From the NCBI GenBank assembly GCA_002441145.1, contig DJVK01000021.1, positions 922 through 64,921 of the forward strand: DNA of 64,000 bases, written 5' to 3'. Below are positions 16,515-23,637 of the stretch, one piece after another. Every line of letters begins with the position of its first letter. Within the stretch, counting starts at the first letter, position 1. The position numbers were made by a program, and so were the translations under genes. The notes under the pieces were generated by a model that saw only the letters and a program-made list of their open reading frames with translations, had not been told where the DNA came from and made no database searches. Source of the stretch: Candidatus Saccharibacteria bacterium UBA6258 (GTDB taxonomy: Bacteria; Patescibacteriota; Saccharimonadia; Saccharimonadales; Saccharimonadaceae).

Positions 16515-17198
16515 TTAAGCTAGTTGCCTAAAGTATCTTAGCGCTTGGTGGCCGAGTTTTGAGCGGAGCAGTAACGCGACAGCCATCACCCATGCACCAC
16601 TGACGAGCCAGCCAGCAATGACGTCGGTCGGATAATGAACGCCAAGATAAAGTCGCGAGAAACCAACGAATAAAATATATACAGCAGCGGCGCCACATGC
16701 CCACCATCGCCAGCGCGAGTCCCATAGTGCCACGACAATCACTAGTCCGAGTGCGGCACTTGCCATAGCGTGACCACTCGGAAATGAGTAACTAGGTTCA
16801 ACGACCAATTGCTCCCATAAATTAGGCCGAGCGCGCTCGAAGATCGCTTTTAAAATGAGGTTGAGCGCGACGACACCGCCGACGCCGAGTGCGACAAAAA
16901 TCGCACGAATATATTCCTTTTTATAGACGAATGCCCCGACGGCGATAAGCGTCAATAATGTTACACCGACAACCCCACCGATATCGGTCGCAACCGGCAC
17001 AAACGCATCAAGAAATCCATCGGACATACCATTGATTGCCAGTAAAACCTGTTCATCAAATGCGAGCGTGTCGTATTCCCGCACATCCCAAGCAAGTTTT
17101 ACGAATAGCATTGATGATATGGCGGCAGCGACAAACGCACCGACGACACTTGCAGTCAGTTCAAACTGTTTTTCTGCTAATTTGGTGACTTTCTTCAT
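16515..17198 (-). CDS. PAP2-family membrane phosphatase
   Basis: A 227-residue integral membrane phosphatase with about six membrane segments. The three catalytic motifs are present: KAIFERARP (KX6RP), PSGHAMA (the PSGH motif) and SRLYLGVHYPTD (SRX5HX3D). Family members dephosphorylate lipid phosphates such as phosphatidate or undecaprenyl diphosphate at the outer face. Recycling of the undecaprenyl carrier for cell wall synthesis is the likeliest role, but that is inference. A GAGG ribosome-binding site precedes the ATG. The corA-like gene ends 4 bp upstream, so the two are probably co-transcribed. Confidence 0.88.
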   Translation of the reverse strand: MKKVTKLAEKQFELTASVVGAFVAAAISSMLFVKLAWDVREYDTLAFDEQVLLAINGMSDGFLDAFVPVATDIGGVVGVTLLTLIAVGAFVYKKEYIRAIFVALGVGGVVALNLILKAIFERARPNLWEQLVVEPSYSFPSGHAMASAALGLVIVVALWDSRWRWWACGAAAVYILFVGFSRLYLGVHYPTDVIAGWLVSGAWVMAVALLLRSKLGHQALRYFRQLA

Positions 17199-17202
17199 GG
17201 TA

Positions 17203-18129
17203 TTACCTCTTTCTGATTAAGAAATAGAAGCTGATTAGCGCGGCGGTAAACATACTGACAAAAATAATGACCCAGAATGTGAAGGAACTATGCGAATCAA
17301 AGGGAAACTGAACGTTCATACCAAACAACCCTGCTAGCATCGTCGGAATCGCCAAAGCCAATGTAGCCACAGTCAGTGTTCGCATCGTCTCGTTCAAGCG
17401 TGTATCCATGACCGCACGATATGAATCACGAACGTTCGTAATTGTGCGGAGAAGGCTTTTACATCGCGCTATCACCTGTTCAATGTCAACCGATAGGTCC
17501 TCGACCATTTCTTGGTCTTCTTCTTGCAGCTGGATGAGCTTGAACTTTGCATTTAGCGTTTTTTCAAGCGCAGTATTAGTAGGAATGAGCGCATCAAGGT
17601 AATCGTTTAACTTACGTTCATATTCAACGAATGTCGTTATGTCTTTTGGCGACAAATTTACTAAGTCGCTTGTCGCCGCGCGCATTTGCCTATTGATAGC
17701 TGCGACTCGCGTCTGATAAGAGCGCAAGATTGTTTCTACCATCCTAAGGAAGAGCTGCGTCTGCCGCGCAGTATCGACTGCGTTCGAGTCGATGAATGGC
17801 TGCCATAGTCGGCCCAGCAGGTCGCGACTAACTGTGACGGTGTGCTCGTTATTTAACGCAAACATAATCGGTGTCGTGTAGTCGTTAAAATTATCACCAA
17901 CATCAGGCACGCGAGTAATGAAATACGTCCAGCCGCCATCATGCTCGATACGCGGAATCTCATGCGGGTCAAGGGCGTCCGAAAGAATATCGGTATCGAT
18001 TCCGAGGCTGATAAGCTGAGCAAGCTCATCTTCTGCCGGGCGCTCAGCACGGACCCAATCCCCATTCTGCAAGGCAGGCTGCTCAACAATGGCCTGACCA
18101 TCAGTCACGGATCGATAATAGTTAATCAT
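17203..18129 (-). CDS. corA: CorA-family divalent metal ion channel
   Basis: A 308-residue Mg/Co channel subunit; the family forms pentamers. A large acidic cytoplasmic domain leads through a long helix into two C-terminal membrane segments. The first ends with the selectivity signature GMN (LFGMNVQFPF, about residue 270), and the basic tail is IRKR. The start at 18129 is preferred because TACTAT (18136-18141, minus strand) is 6 nt upstream, predicting a leaderless message; the in-frame ATG at 18153 would lie upstream of that start site. It is divergent from the TerC-like gene. Confidence 0.92.
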   Translation of the reverse strand: MINYYRSVTDGQAIVEQPALQNGDWVRAERPAEDELAQLISLGIDTDILSDALDPHEIPRIEHDGGWTYFITRVPDVGDNFNDYTTPIMFALNNEHTVTVSRDLLGRLWQPFIDSNAVDTARQTQLFLRMVETILRSYQTRVAAINRQMRAATSDLVNLSPKDITTFVEYERKLNDYLDALIPTNTALEKTLNAKFKLIQLQEEDQEMVEDLSVDIEQVIARCKSLLRTITNVRDSYRAVMDTRLNETMRTLTVATLALAIPTMLAGLFGMNVQFPFDSHSSFTFWVIIFVSMFTAALISFYFLIRKR

Positions 18130-18189
18130 ACCTTTATAGTATGCCACTTTCACCTATCATGCTAGTTCTTTTGGTATAGTAGAAGCAGT

Positions 18190-19245
18190 ATGAAAAAATT
18201 CCACGATGCACATCCACTGAGGATATTTTGGCTCTCAGGCCTCCTCACTATTGCCCTTGCAGGGTTCGTATTGGCAAAATTAGGACTCCCTGGACTATGG
18301 ATTTTCGTCATCCTTGTCATCCTCGAAGTTACCTTTAGCTTTGACAACGCGGTCATCAACAGCAAAGTTCTGGCTAAGATGTCGCCGATTTGGCAAAAGA
18401 TATTCCTAACTGTCGGTATTTTTATTGCCGTCTTCGTGGTACGATTTTTACTCCCTATCGTCATCGTGATGGTGGCCGCTGGGCTTGGGTTTGGCAGTGT
18501 CGTCGACCTAGCCCTCAATAACCCCGATAAATACGGCGCAACGCTCCACGAAGCCGCTCCGATGATCGATGCGTTCGGTGGTGCATTCCTTATCATGATC
18601 GGAATCAGCTACTTCATGGACCGTCGCAAGGACATCCACTGGCTTGGCGCCATTGAAAAGAAGCTCTCTTCAGCGGGACGTTTCGAGAACTTAAAAGTAC
18701 TCGTGATGTTGGCAGTTGCGATGATTCTTTACGTTACTGTCGATCCTGAATATAAAACTACCGTACTCACGGCGAGCATCTTGGGCACTATGCTCCATAT
18801 GGGCCTAGAGGTATTTAGCGTTATGTTCGAATCGAAACAAAATGACCTAAAGCAACAAGTAGGTTGGGCAGCATTCGCGTCGTTCATGTATCTCGAAGTC
18901 CTCGACGCCTCGTTCTCATTCGACGGAGTTATCGGTGCGTTTGCGATTACAAATAGTGTCATCTTAATTATCGCCGGTCTTGGAGCTGGGGCAATTTGGG
19001 TGCGCTCGCTAACCGTCTATCTGTTACGAGCCGGCACGCTTGCTAAATATCGCTACCTTGAACACGGTGCGCATTGGGCAATTTTGGCGCTTGGTATTGT
19101 CATGTTCGTCAAGCTTTATCATATCGAACCACCTGAGTGGATGACCGGTTCACTTGGTCTTGTATTTGTTGCCACTGCGATCGTCTCGAGCGTCATCGAA
19201 AAGCGACGTAACCATCACGTTGAAGATGATTACGTCGGCTGGTAA
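18190..19245 (+). CDS. DUF475/TerC-like integral membrane protein
   Basis: A 351-residue polytopic protein with about nine membrane segments. Two internally related motifs, FSFDNAVINSKVL (about residue 49) and FSFDGVIGAFAITN (about 242), carry the membrane-embedded acidic residues typical of TerC/Alx-type proteins. Family members are linked to metal (manganese) homeostasis and, for TerC, tellurite resistance; here the substrate is not shown. TATAGT (18175-18180) is 9 nt before the ATG, so the leader is very short. Its position beside corA fits a metal-ion theme. Confidence 0.85.
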   Translation: MKKFHDAHPLRIFWLSGLLTIALAGFVLAKLGLPGLWIFVILVILEVTFSFDNAVINSKVLAKMSPIWQKIFLTVGIFIAVFVVRFLLPIVIVMVAAGLGFGSVVDLALNNPDKYGATLHEAAPMIDAFGGAFLIMIGISYFMDRRKDIHWLGAIEKKLSSAGRFENLKVLVMLAVAMILYVTVDPEYKTTVLTASILGTMLHMGLEVFSVMFESKQNDLKQQVGWAAFASFMYLEVLDASFSFDGVIGAFAITNSVILIIAGLGAGAIWVRSLTVYLLRAGTLAKYRYLEHGAHWAILALGIVMFVKLYHIEPPEWMTGSLGLVFVATAIVSSVIEKRRNHHVEDDYVGW

Positions 19246-19263
19246 AACTACGCGTCGCGTAAG

Positions 19264-19629
19264 CTAAACTTTTTGAGGCGTCGTGAAGGTGACCGTCTCT
19301 TCAGTTTCGAGTGCTTCGACCATCGTCAAGACGGCAGCTAAGAAGTACGCGAGCGTATCGAATAGTTGTAGCGAATAATCCGCCGTTAGCATCAGTGCAA
19401 ATACAGTGACGCCAACCGATACGACGGCAAGCGCGCTACGTACACTTGATGAACGCGGTCGTGACGTCAGCATAATTACAGCTAGACTGATGATGAGCGC
19501 TACTCTCGCAATGTTGTGCTCCACACCTTGCCCCATAAACAACGTAAATCCTGTTTCAATCCCAAACAACGATGCGAATAACATGATCGCTAGGGTACCG
19601 ATGGTTCCGATAGTCAATATATTTTTCAT
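19264..19629 (-). CDS. Small integral membrane protein (121 aa)
   Basis: Four hydrophobic segments (about residues 5-25, 37-52, 65-80 and 88-108) connected by very short loops, and a Glu/Thr-rich tail. I recognise no family. An AAGGG ribosome-binding site precedes the ATG. A CRP-type palindrome (19686-19701) lies 21 bp upstream of the -10 box (TATGAT, 19659-19664, minus strand), which predicts activation by a Crp/Fnr protein such as the one encoded next door at 19813. Confidence 0.65.
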   Translation of the reverse strand: MKNILTIGTIGTLAIMLFASLFGIETGFTLFMGQGVEHNIARVALIISLAVIMLTSRPRSSSVRSALAVVSVGVTVFALMLTADYSLQLFDTLAYFLAAVLTMVEALETEETVTFTTPQKV

Positions 19630-19658
19630 ATCCCTTATATCCTGTTTAGTGTGTTTAT

Positions 19659-19701
19659 ATCATACGTAACATACGGAGCACTAGCTGTAACATATTTTAC
19701 A
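19659..19701 (-). promoter_or_regulatory. Crp/Fnr-type site and -10 box upstream of the 121-aa membrane protein
   Basis: TGTAA-N6-TTACA (19686-19701) has perfectly matched arms. The -10 box TATGAT is at 19659-19664. The 21-bp gap puts the site centre at about -41.5, the standard class II activator position. Confidence 0.65.
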
Positions 19702-19776
19702 TATGAGGTACATGCTTATTCCTCGCATCGCACCAGAGGTCGCGGGTTTTTACCACTTGCCAATATCGAATAGTTA

Positions 19777-19792
19777 TGTGACTATTTTCACA
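19777..19792 (+). promoter_or_regulatory. Crp/Fnr-type site overlapping the regulator's own promoter
   Basis: TGTGA-CTATTT-TCACA matches the E. coli CRP consensus exactly in both arms. It ends 8 bp before the TATACT -10 box (19801-19806), so its centre is near -28. Binding there would block polymerase, suggesting autorepression. Confidence 0.7.
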
Positions 19793-19812
19793 ACTCACGG
19801 TATACTAATAGT

Positions 19813-20475
19813 ATGAAACAATTGCTTTCTCACCTGCGATCAATCGGTACGCCGAGCCTGTATCGCAAAAATTCGAGCCTATTCTTTCAGGGCGAGATTC
19901 CTCGTTATGCAATCGTTATTCTTGATGGTGTCGTCAAGGCATACACTATTAGCCCCGAGGGTGATGAGACGATCGTCAACTTATTTACTAAGGGCACCGT
20001 CTTACCGACAGCCTGGGCCAATAATCACTCGCCTACGGCATTATTCAACTACGACGCGGTCAATGATGTGCGCGTCGTCAAAGTAAAACGTAAAGATTTT
20101 AACGATGCTATCGAATCGGATCCCGAATTTCAACGCGAATACCTAGACTTTACTATCCAGAGCCAAGCCAGCTTACTATTACGCGTGACCGGCCTCTGCC
20201 AGTCCCGTGCAACAGAAAAGATATGCTACACGCTCTACTACCTATTGTTCCGTCACGGTATCGAACGCGCGAATGGCAACTACGAAATCGACCTTAAGAT
20301 CACGCAAAGCATGCTCGCGAGCCTTATCGGCCAAACAAGGGAGTCTACCGCGAAGAATCTTAAGCTGCTTAAAGACGCCGGTGTTGTCGACTACACCTCC
20401 TCTACCTACACTGTCAACAAACCAAAATTAGAAGCATACCTTGGTGAAGATAGCTTCCGCAATTTGGATATTTAG
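19813..20475 (+). CDS. Crp/Fnr-family transcription regulator
   Basis: A 220-residue regulator with an N-terminal cyclic-nucleotide-binding-like beta barrel (GVVKAYTISPEGDETIVNLF), a dimerisation helix, and a C-terminal winged helix with recognition region TQSMLASLIGQTRESTAKNL (about 165-185). The Fnr Cys cluster is absent, and the cAMP-contacting RGE...RS phosphate cassette is not obvious, so the effector is unknown. TATACT lies 6 nt before the ATG (leaderless). A CRP-type site overlaps its promoter, and similar sites precede three neighbouring genes, which makes this protein the most likely local regulator. Confidence 0.88.
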   Translation: MKQLLSHLRSIGTPSLYRKNSSLFFQGEIPRYAIVILDGVVKAYTISPEGDETIVNLFTKGTVLPTAWANNHSPTALFNYDAVNDVRVVKVKRKDFNDAIESDPEFQREYLDFTIQSQASLLLRVTGLCQSRATEKICYTLYYLLFRHGIERANGNYEIDLKITQSMLASLIGQTRESTAKNLKLLKDAGVVDYTSSTYTVNKPKLEAYLGEDSFRNLDI

Positions 20476-20483
20476 CTGATTAA

Positions 20484-20882
20484 TTAGACTGCTGATTTTT
20501 CGGCAGTGATACCGTCAACTAGGTGGAGCAAGTCTTTAGGAGCAGCGCGAGCCTTTAGGACGTATCTGTCGATGCCAAGTTCATATGCCTCATCGATGTC
20601 TTTGTGCGCGTCATAGTTACTAAACACAACGACAGTCGTGTCGGGGTGCTCTTCGGGCTTAAACTCGCGCAAAAATCCAATACCATCCATTACAGGCATA
20701 CGTAAATCGAGCAAGATAATGTCTGGGTCACTCTTGCTGTCTTTGACGATTTCAAGTGCCTCTTGGCCGTTGAATGCTGTTTGCACGGTATAGTTACCAA
20801 CGGTATCTAATATCATGCGATATGCATCATTAAGTGCTTGATCATCTTCTACTACGAGAACGGTGGCGGTTTTCTTTGTCAT
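20484..20882 (-). CDS. CheY-like single-domain response regulator
   Basis: A 132-residue receiver domain without an output domain. The acidic pocket is in VVEDDQALN, the phosphoryl-acceptor Asp is in ILLDLRMPVMDG (about residue 57), and the conserved Thr/Ser and Lys positions are represented by VVFSN and VLKARA. It would signal by protein contact. The kinase gene lies 54 bp upstream, and the gap contains a Crp/Fnr-type site plus a TATTAT -10 box 9 nt before this ATG, so the regulator can probably be made independently of its kinase. Confidence 0.9.
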   Translation of the reverse strand: MTKKTATVLVVEDDQALNDAYRMILDTVGNYTVQTAFNGQEALEIVKDSKSDPDIILLDLRMPVMDGIGFLREFKPEEHPDTTVVVFSNYDAHKDIDEAYELGIDRYVLKARAAPKDLLHLVDGITAEKSAV

Positions 20883-20890
20883 ACGCGTGT

Positions 20891-20934
20891 AATAATACCT
20901 ATCAATCTAATTTTCATCTGTAATTATTATCACA
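20891..20934 (-). promoter_or_regulatory. Crp/Fnr-type site and -10 box upstream of the response regulator
   Basis: TGTAA-TTATTA-TCACA (20919-20934) lies 22 bp upstream of TATTAT (20891-20896, minus strand), centring the site near -42. It sits between the kinase stop codon and the regulator start. Confidence 0.62.
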
Positions 20935-20936
20935 TT

Positions 20937-22088
20937 TTACTGCTTTGGAAGAATAATTTCAAATATACTCCCGTGAGGTGAATTCTCATGGTATACGATA
21001 TTGCCCCCATGCATGTCGATACTTCGCTTAGCCCAGTACAAGCCAAGGCCCGTTCCACCGACTTTCATAGACAATTCGTTATCAATTCGGACGAACTTTT
21101 TAAATAGCTCCCGTTGCATTTCTTTAGGAATACCCACCCCCTCATCGGCGATGGCTATCTTCACTGAATTTTTGTCATCGGTTATCGTCACTTCGATCGA
21201 CTTGCCTTCTTCAGTATACTTACTTGCGTTATCGATGATATTTTCGACGACCATCCGTACGATTTCGCTATCGATGTCGGCTTCGACTTTAATATCTAGC
21301 GGTTGGAATACGAGTTGCTGGTTACGTCGCTTGAACATATCCATGTTATCGCGAATAAGATAGTGTACGAGCTGATTGATGTTTGTCATCTCTTTACGCA
21401 GTACAACCTTACCCGAGTCGACTTGCGCAACCTTAAGGAGGTCGGTGACAATGCGTAGCTGTCGTTCATTACTTTCATAGGCACGTTCTAAAATTTCACA
21501 CTGCTGCTCGGTCAGTTCGCCGAACAAGCCATCGCGTAGCATTGCTAGATATTGCTTTACACCCGTAGCCGGTGTGCGTAACTGATGTGAGGCAATCGAA
21601 ATAAATTCGTCTTTCGATTTGTTAATTTCCACTAGGTGTTCAAGGTGCTTCAATCGCTGGCGAGCATAGTCATCGGCGTCATATCGCTCCGTCACGTCGT
21701 CGGTAGACAAAATAACACCCGTTACCGTACCGTTCTTCATAAGCGGATAGACTTCCATAGCCCACAGACGTCGTACGAACTTACCTGCTTCATTCTGAGT
21801 ATCATACCTGACTACTCCGGCATCGAATGGCGTACCAGTCGTTACACACTGTTCAATTGCCTCCATGAGAGCTCTGGTGCCTTCGCGGCTTTCTTTGTTT
21901 TTTGAAACTGGATAGACTTCTTGGAAAGATTTCTCTAATATTTGATCGCGGGTGCGGCTGATGAGTGCACACAGCGAATCGCTTGCCTCGATAATCGTAT
22001 AATTGGGGGCATTATTAACCAGTACCATGTAGTGACCTGGTAATGCGTGGAACAGAACGTCGTAATTTATCCCAAGTCGTTTCTTCAT
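20937..22088 (-). CDS. PAS-domain sensor histidine kinase
   Basis: A 383-residue kinase without clear membrane segments, so it is probably cytoplasmic. An N-terminal PAS domain with its PAC segment (about 20-130) is followed by a HisKA domain with the phospho-acceptor in ASHQLRTPATGVKQ (about residue 167) and a HATPase_c domain with the N box (VENIIDNASKY), G1 (DEGVGIP) and G2 (GGTGLGLYWAK). The H box closely resembles that of the CHASE kinase at 41713. TATAGT (22095-22100, minus strand) is 6 nt before the ATG, implying a leaderless message. It heads the two-component pair with the CheY-like protein. Confidence 0.92.
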   Translation of the reverse strand: MKKRLGINYDVLFHALPGHYMVLVNNAPNYTIIEASDSLCALISRTRDQILEKSFQEVYPVSKNKESREGTRALMEAIEQCVTTGTPFDAGVVRYDTQNEAGKFVRRLWAMEVYPLMKNGTVTGVILSTDDVTERYDADDYARQRLKHLEHLVEINKSKDEFISIASHQLRTPATGVKQYLAMLRDGLFGELTEQQCEILERAYESNERQLRIVTDLLKVAQVDSGKVVLRKEMTNINQLVHYLIRDNMDMFKRRNQQLVFQPLDIKVEADIDSEIVRMVVENIIDNASKYTEEGKSIEVTITDDKNSVKIAIADEGVGIPKEMQRELFKKFVRIDNELSMKVGGTGLGLYWAKRSIDMHGGNIVYHENSPHGSIFEIILPKQ

Positions 22089-22104
22089 AGGTCTACTATA
22101 ACAA

Positions 22105-22130
22105 AAGAGCCTACGGGGGAGTAGGCTCTT
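22105..22130 (-). terminator. Intrinsic terminator after the GlsB-like gene
   Basis: AAGAGCCTAC (22105-22114) pairs perfectly with GTAGGCTCTT (22121-22130). The minus strand continues with TTTTG. It also separates the GlsB-like gene from the kinase promoter. Confidence 0.85.
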
Positions 22131-22157
22131 AGGGGTAGTGGAGGGTGGGCCGGACTA

Positions 22158-22415
22158 TTAAGCGCGACCGCGAACTGCTTTGACAATCGCAAGCAGGATG
22201 ACTGCACCAAGAATGGCGGTCAAAATGCTTGGAATATTGAGCTGGCCTTCGGCAACATCCATTCCAAACAAGCTGATAACCCAGCCACCGAGGAAGGCAC
22301 CAATGATACCTACTACGATGTTTGCGAGTGCACCCATTTGTGCGTCTGTTTTCATAATCATCGATGCGATCCAACCTGCGAGTGCACCGACGATGAGCCA
22401 GATAATAATGTCCAT
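22158..22415 (-). CDS. GlsB/YeaQ/YmgE-family small membrane protein
   Basis: An 85-residue, Gly-rich protein with three hydrophobic segments. It matches the transglycosylase-associated (GlsB/YeaQ) family, with the characteristic GALAGWIASMIMK opening, the central VGIIGAFLGGW, and a C-terminal ILTAILGAVILLAIV. The family is stress-associated in other bacteria; its biochemical role is unclear. The ATG at 22415 has AGGAG 8 nt upstream; the TTG one codon earlier is not used. A Crp/Fnr-type palindrome is placed at about -41.5 from the predicted start site. Confidence 0.87.
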   Translation of the reverse strand: MDIIIWLIVGALAGWIASMIMKTDAQMGALANIVVGIIGAFLGGWVISLFGMDVAEGQLNIPSILTAILGAVILLAIVKAVRGRA

Positions 22416-22453
22416 CAACGTTTCTCCTTATTTCGTTATTTGTTGATAAACCT

Positions 22454-22496
22454 ATCGTAGCCCGAGCCCAAATTATTCGTTGTAATTATTTTCACA
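22454..22496 (-). promoter_or_regulatory. Crp/Fnr-type site and -10 box upstream of the GlsB-like gene
   Basis: TGTAA-TTATTT-TCACA (22481-22496) lies 21 bp upstream of TACGAT (22454-22459, minus strand). The geometry is identical to that upstream of the 121-aa membrane protein gene. Confidence 0.65.
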
Positions 22497-22616
22497 AAAT
22501 CACGTACGATGCGTAATTTACCCCTGTTGAAATTGGTAGGTACGATACATTTTTAGTGACACGAACAATAGATTACAGCAGGTTTTGGATGCCAGCACGC
22601 GTGTCAAATTTAGCGA

Positions 22617-22709
22617 TTATCGTAGTAATAAAGCTAAGACGAGCATGATAATGACCGCCACGATTACCACGACGACTTCGAGTATAGTAAAGCCAGATTG
22701 TTTACTCAT
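22617..22709 (-). CDS. Minimal 30-residue type IV pilin-like peptide
   Basis: The ORF encodes only a prepilin leader plus one hydrophobic helix: a basic pentapeptide, the processing site G-F, TILE with Glu at mature position 5, and about 20 hydrophobic residues ending in Arg. There is no globular domain, and the two other frames do not continue one. An AGGGG sequence lies upstream of the ATG at 22709. It could be a real micro-pseudopilin, or the remnant of a longer pilin gene. It occupies the otherwise gene-free 22416-22810 interval. Confidence 0.55.
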   Translation of the reverse strand: MSKQSGFTILEVVVVIVAVIIMLVLALLLR

Positions 22710-22810
22710 GTGTGATCCCCTGTCTAATACTTTAAATAATATCACGAAACAGTGGTTACGCTTGTGCTTTTTTGATATACTAACGCTATAAGTAAGGACC
22801 TGCCGATATA

Positions 22811-23635
22811 ATGAATCTCCTCCGGTTGAACAGACTGTGGCCTATGTATGTAGTAGGCGCTGTTGTCGTTGGAGCGTTCACTGCGGCAACCGTCTACGCC
22901 TCTACGACGATTTCTCAAGGCTACACGACCAGCGAGCCTATCCCCGTCGGTTCACTCGTCAGTCTCGAAAATAACTCAACCGACCGAGTCGTCGCCGCAG
23001 ATCTTAAATCAGTCGAGAACCTTATTGGAGCTGTGATAAATTCGGGCAGTTCGCTATTGAGTGTCAACAATGGCCAAGGCAATCAGGTCCAGGTAGCAAC
23101 GAGCGGTGTCGTGCCGGTGAGCGTATCTGACTTAGGTGGTGAAATCAAGCAAGGTGACCCTATAACGGCTTCACACATCAAGGGCGTTGGCATGAAGGCG
23201 ATATCGAATTCCAAAGTCATCGGTATTGCGCAAGGCACCATCACAGGCATTAAAAAGCAAACAATCAAAGATGAGACCGGCGCCGATCAAGAAATTGTCC
23301 TTGGGCAGGTTCCTGTTCTCGTAAGCGTGTCGTATCACTATCAGACACCCGAAAAAACCGTTATTCCAGCGGCGCTGCAAAATGTCGCCAACTCGATTGC
23401 AGGTAAAAAGGTTGATTCCCTACCAATTATCATCAGTGGAGCGATTTTTATCATCATGCTGATCACCGTCACGAGCATCATTTATTCAATGATCCGCAGT
23501 AGCATCATTTCGGTCGGTCGTAACCCAATGGCACAATCTGCTGTTTATCGTGATATCATCCAGTTGTCGGTGCTGGTGCTCGCTATCATTAGCGTGTCAA
23601 TAATAGCAATTTATATAATTCTAACGAGGCTTTAA
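22811..23635 (+). CDS. Membrane protein of the F1-like ATPase operon, with c-subunit-like hairpin
   Basis: A 274-residue protein in the place of subunits a and c. It has an N-terminal membrane anchor (about 11-30), then a beta-rich extracytoplasmic domain of about 160 residues (with the motif EIKQGDPITASHIKGVGMKA), then two C-terminal membrane helices (about 204-228 and 245-272) joined by a loop containing VGRNPMAQ. Loop and topology match an F-type c subunit, whose polar loop is RQP/RNP. At P+18, where E. coli c has the ion-carrying Asp61, this protein has Leu, and neither helix holds an acidic residue. The Gly-rich pattern of helix 1 is also missing. Function unknown; it may anchor F1 to an external load. 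TATACT (22776-22781) and AAGGA precede it. Confidence 0.75.
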   Translation: MNLLRLNRLWPMYVVGAVVVGAFTAATVYASTTISQGYTTSEPIPVGSLVSLENNSTDRVVAADLKSVENLIGAVINSGSSLLSVNNGQGNQVQVATSGVVPVSVSDLGGEIKQGDPITASHIKGVGMKAISNSKVIGIAQGTITGIKKQTIKDETGADQEIVLGQVPVLVSVSYHYQTPEKTVIPAALQNVANSIAGKKVDSLPIIISGAIFIIMLITVTSIIYSMIRSSIISVGRNPMAQSAVYRDIIQLSVLVLAIISVSIIAIYIILTRL

Positions 23636-23637
23636 CA

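Noticed and set aside
18162..18596. Minus-strand open frame of 144 codons
   Set aside because: It is antisense to the TerC-like gene and covers the corA/terC divergent promoters; there is no ribosome-binding site.
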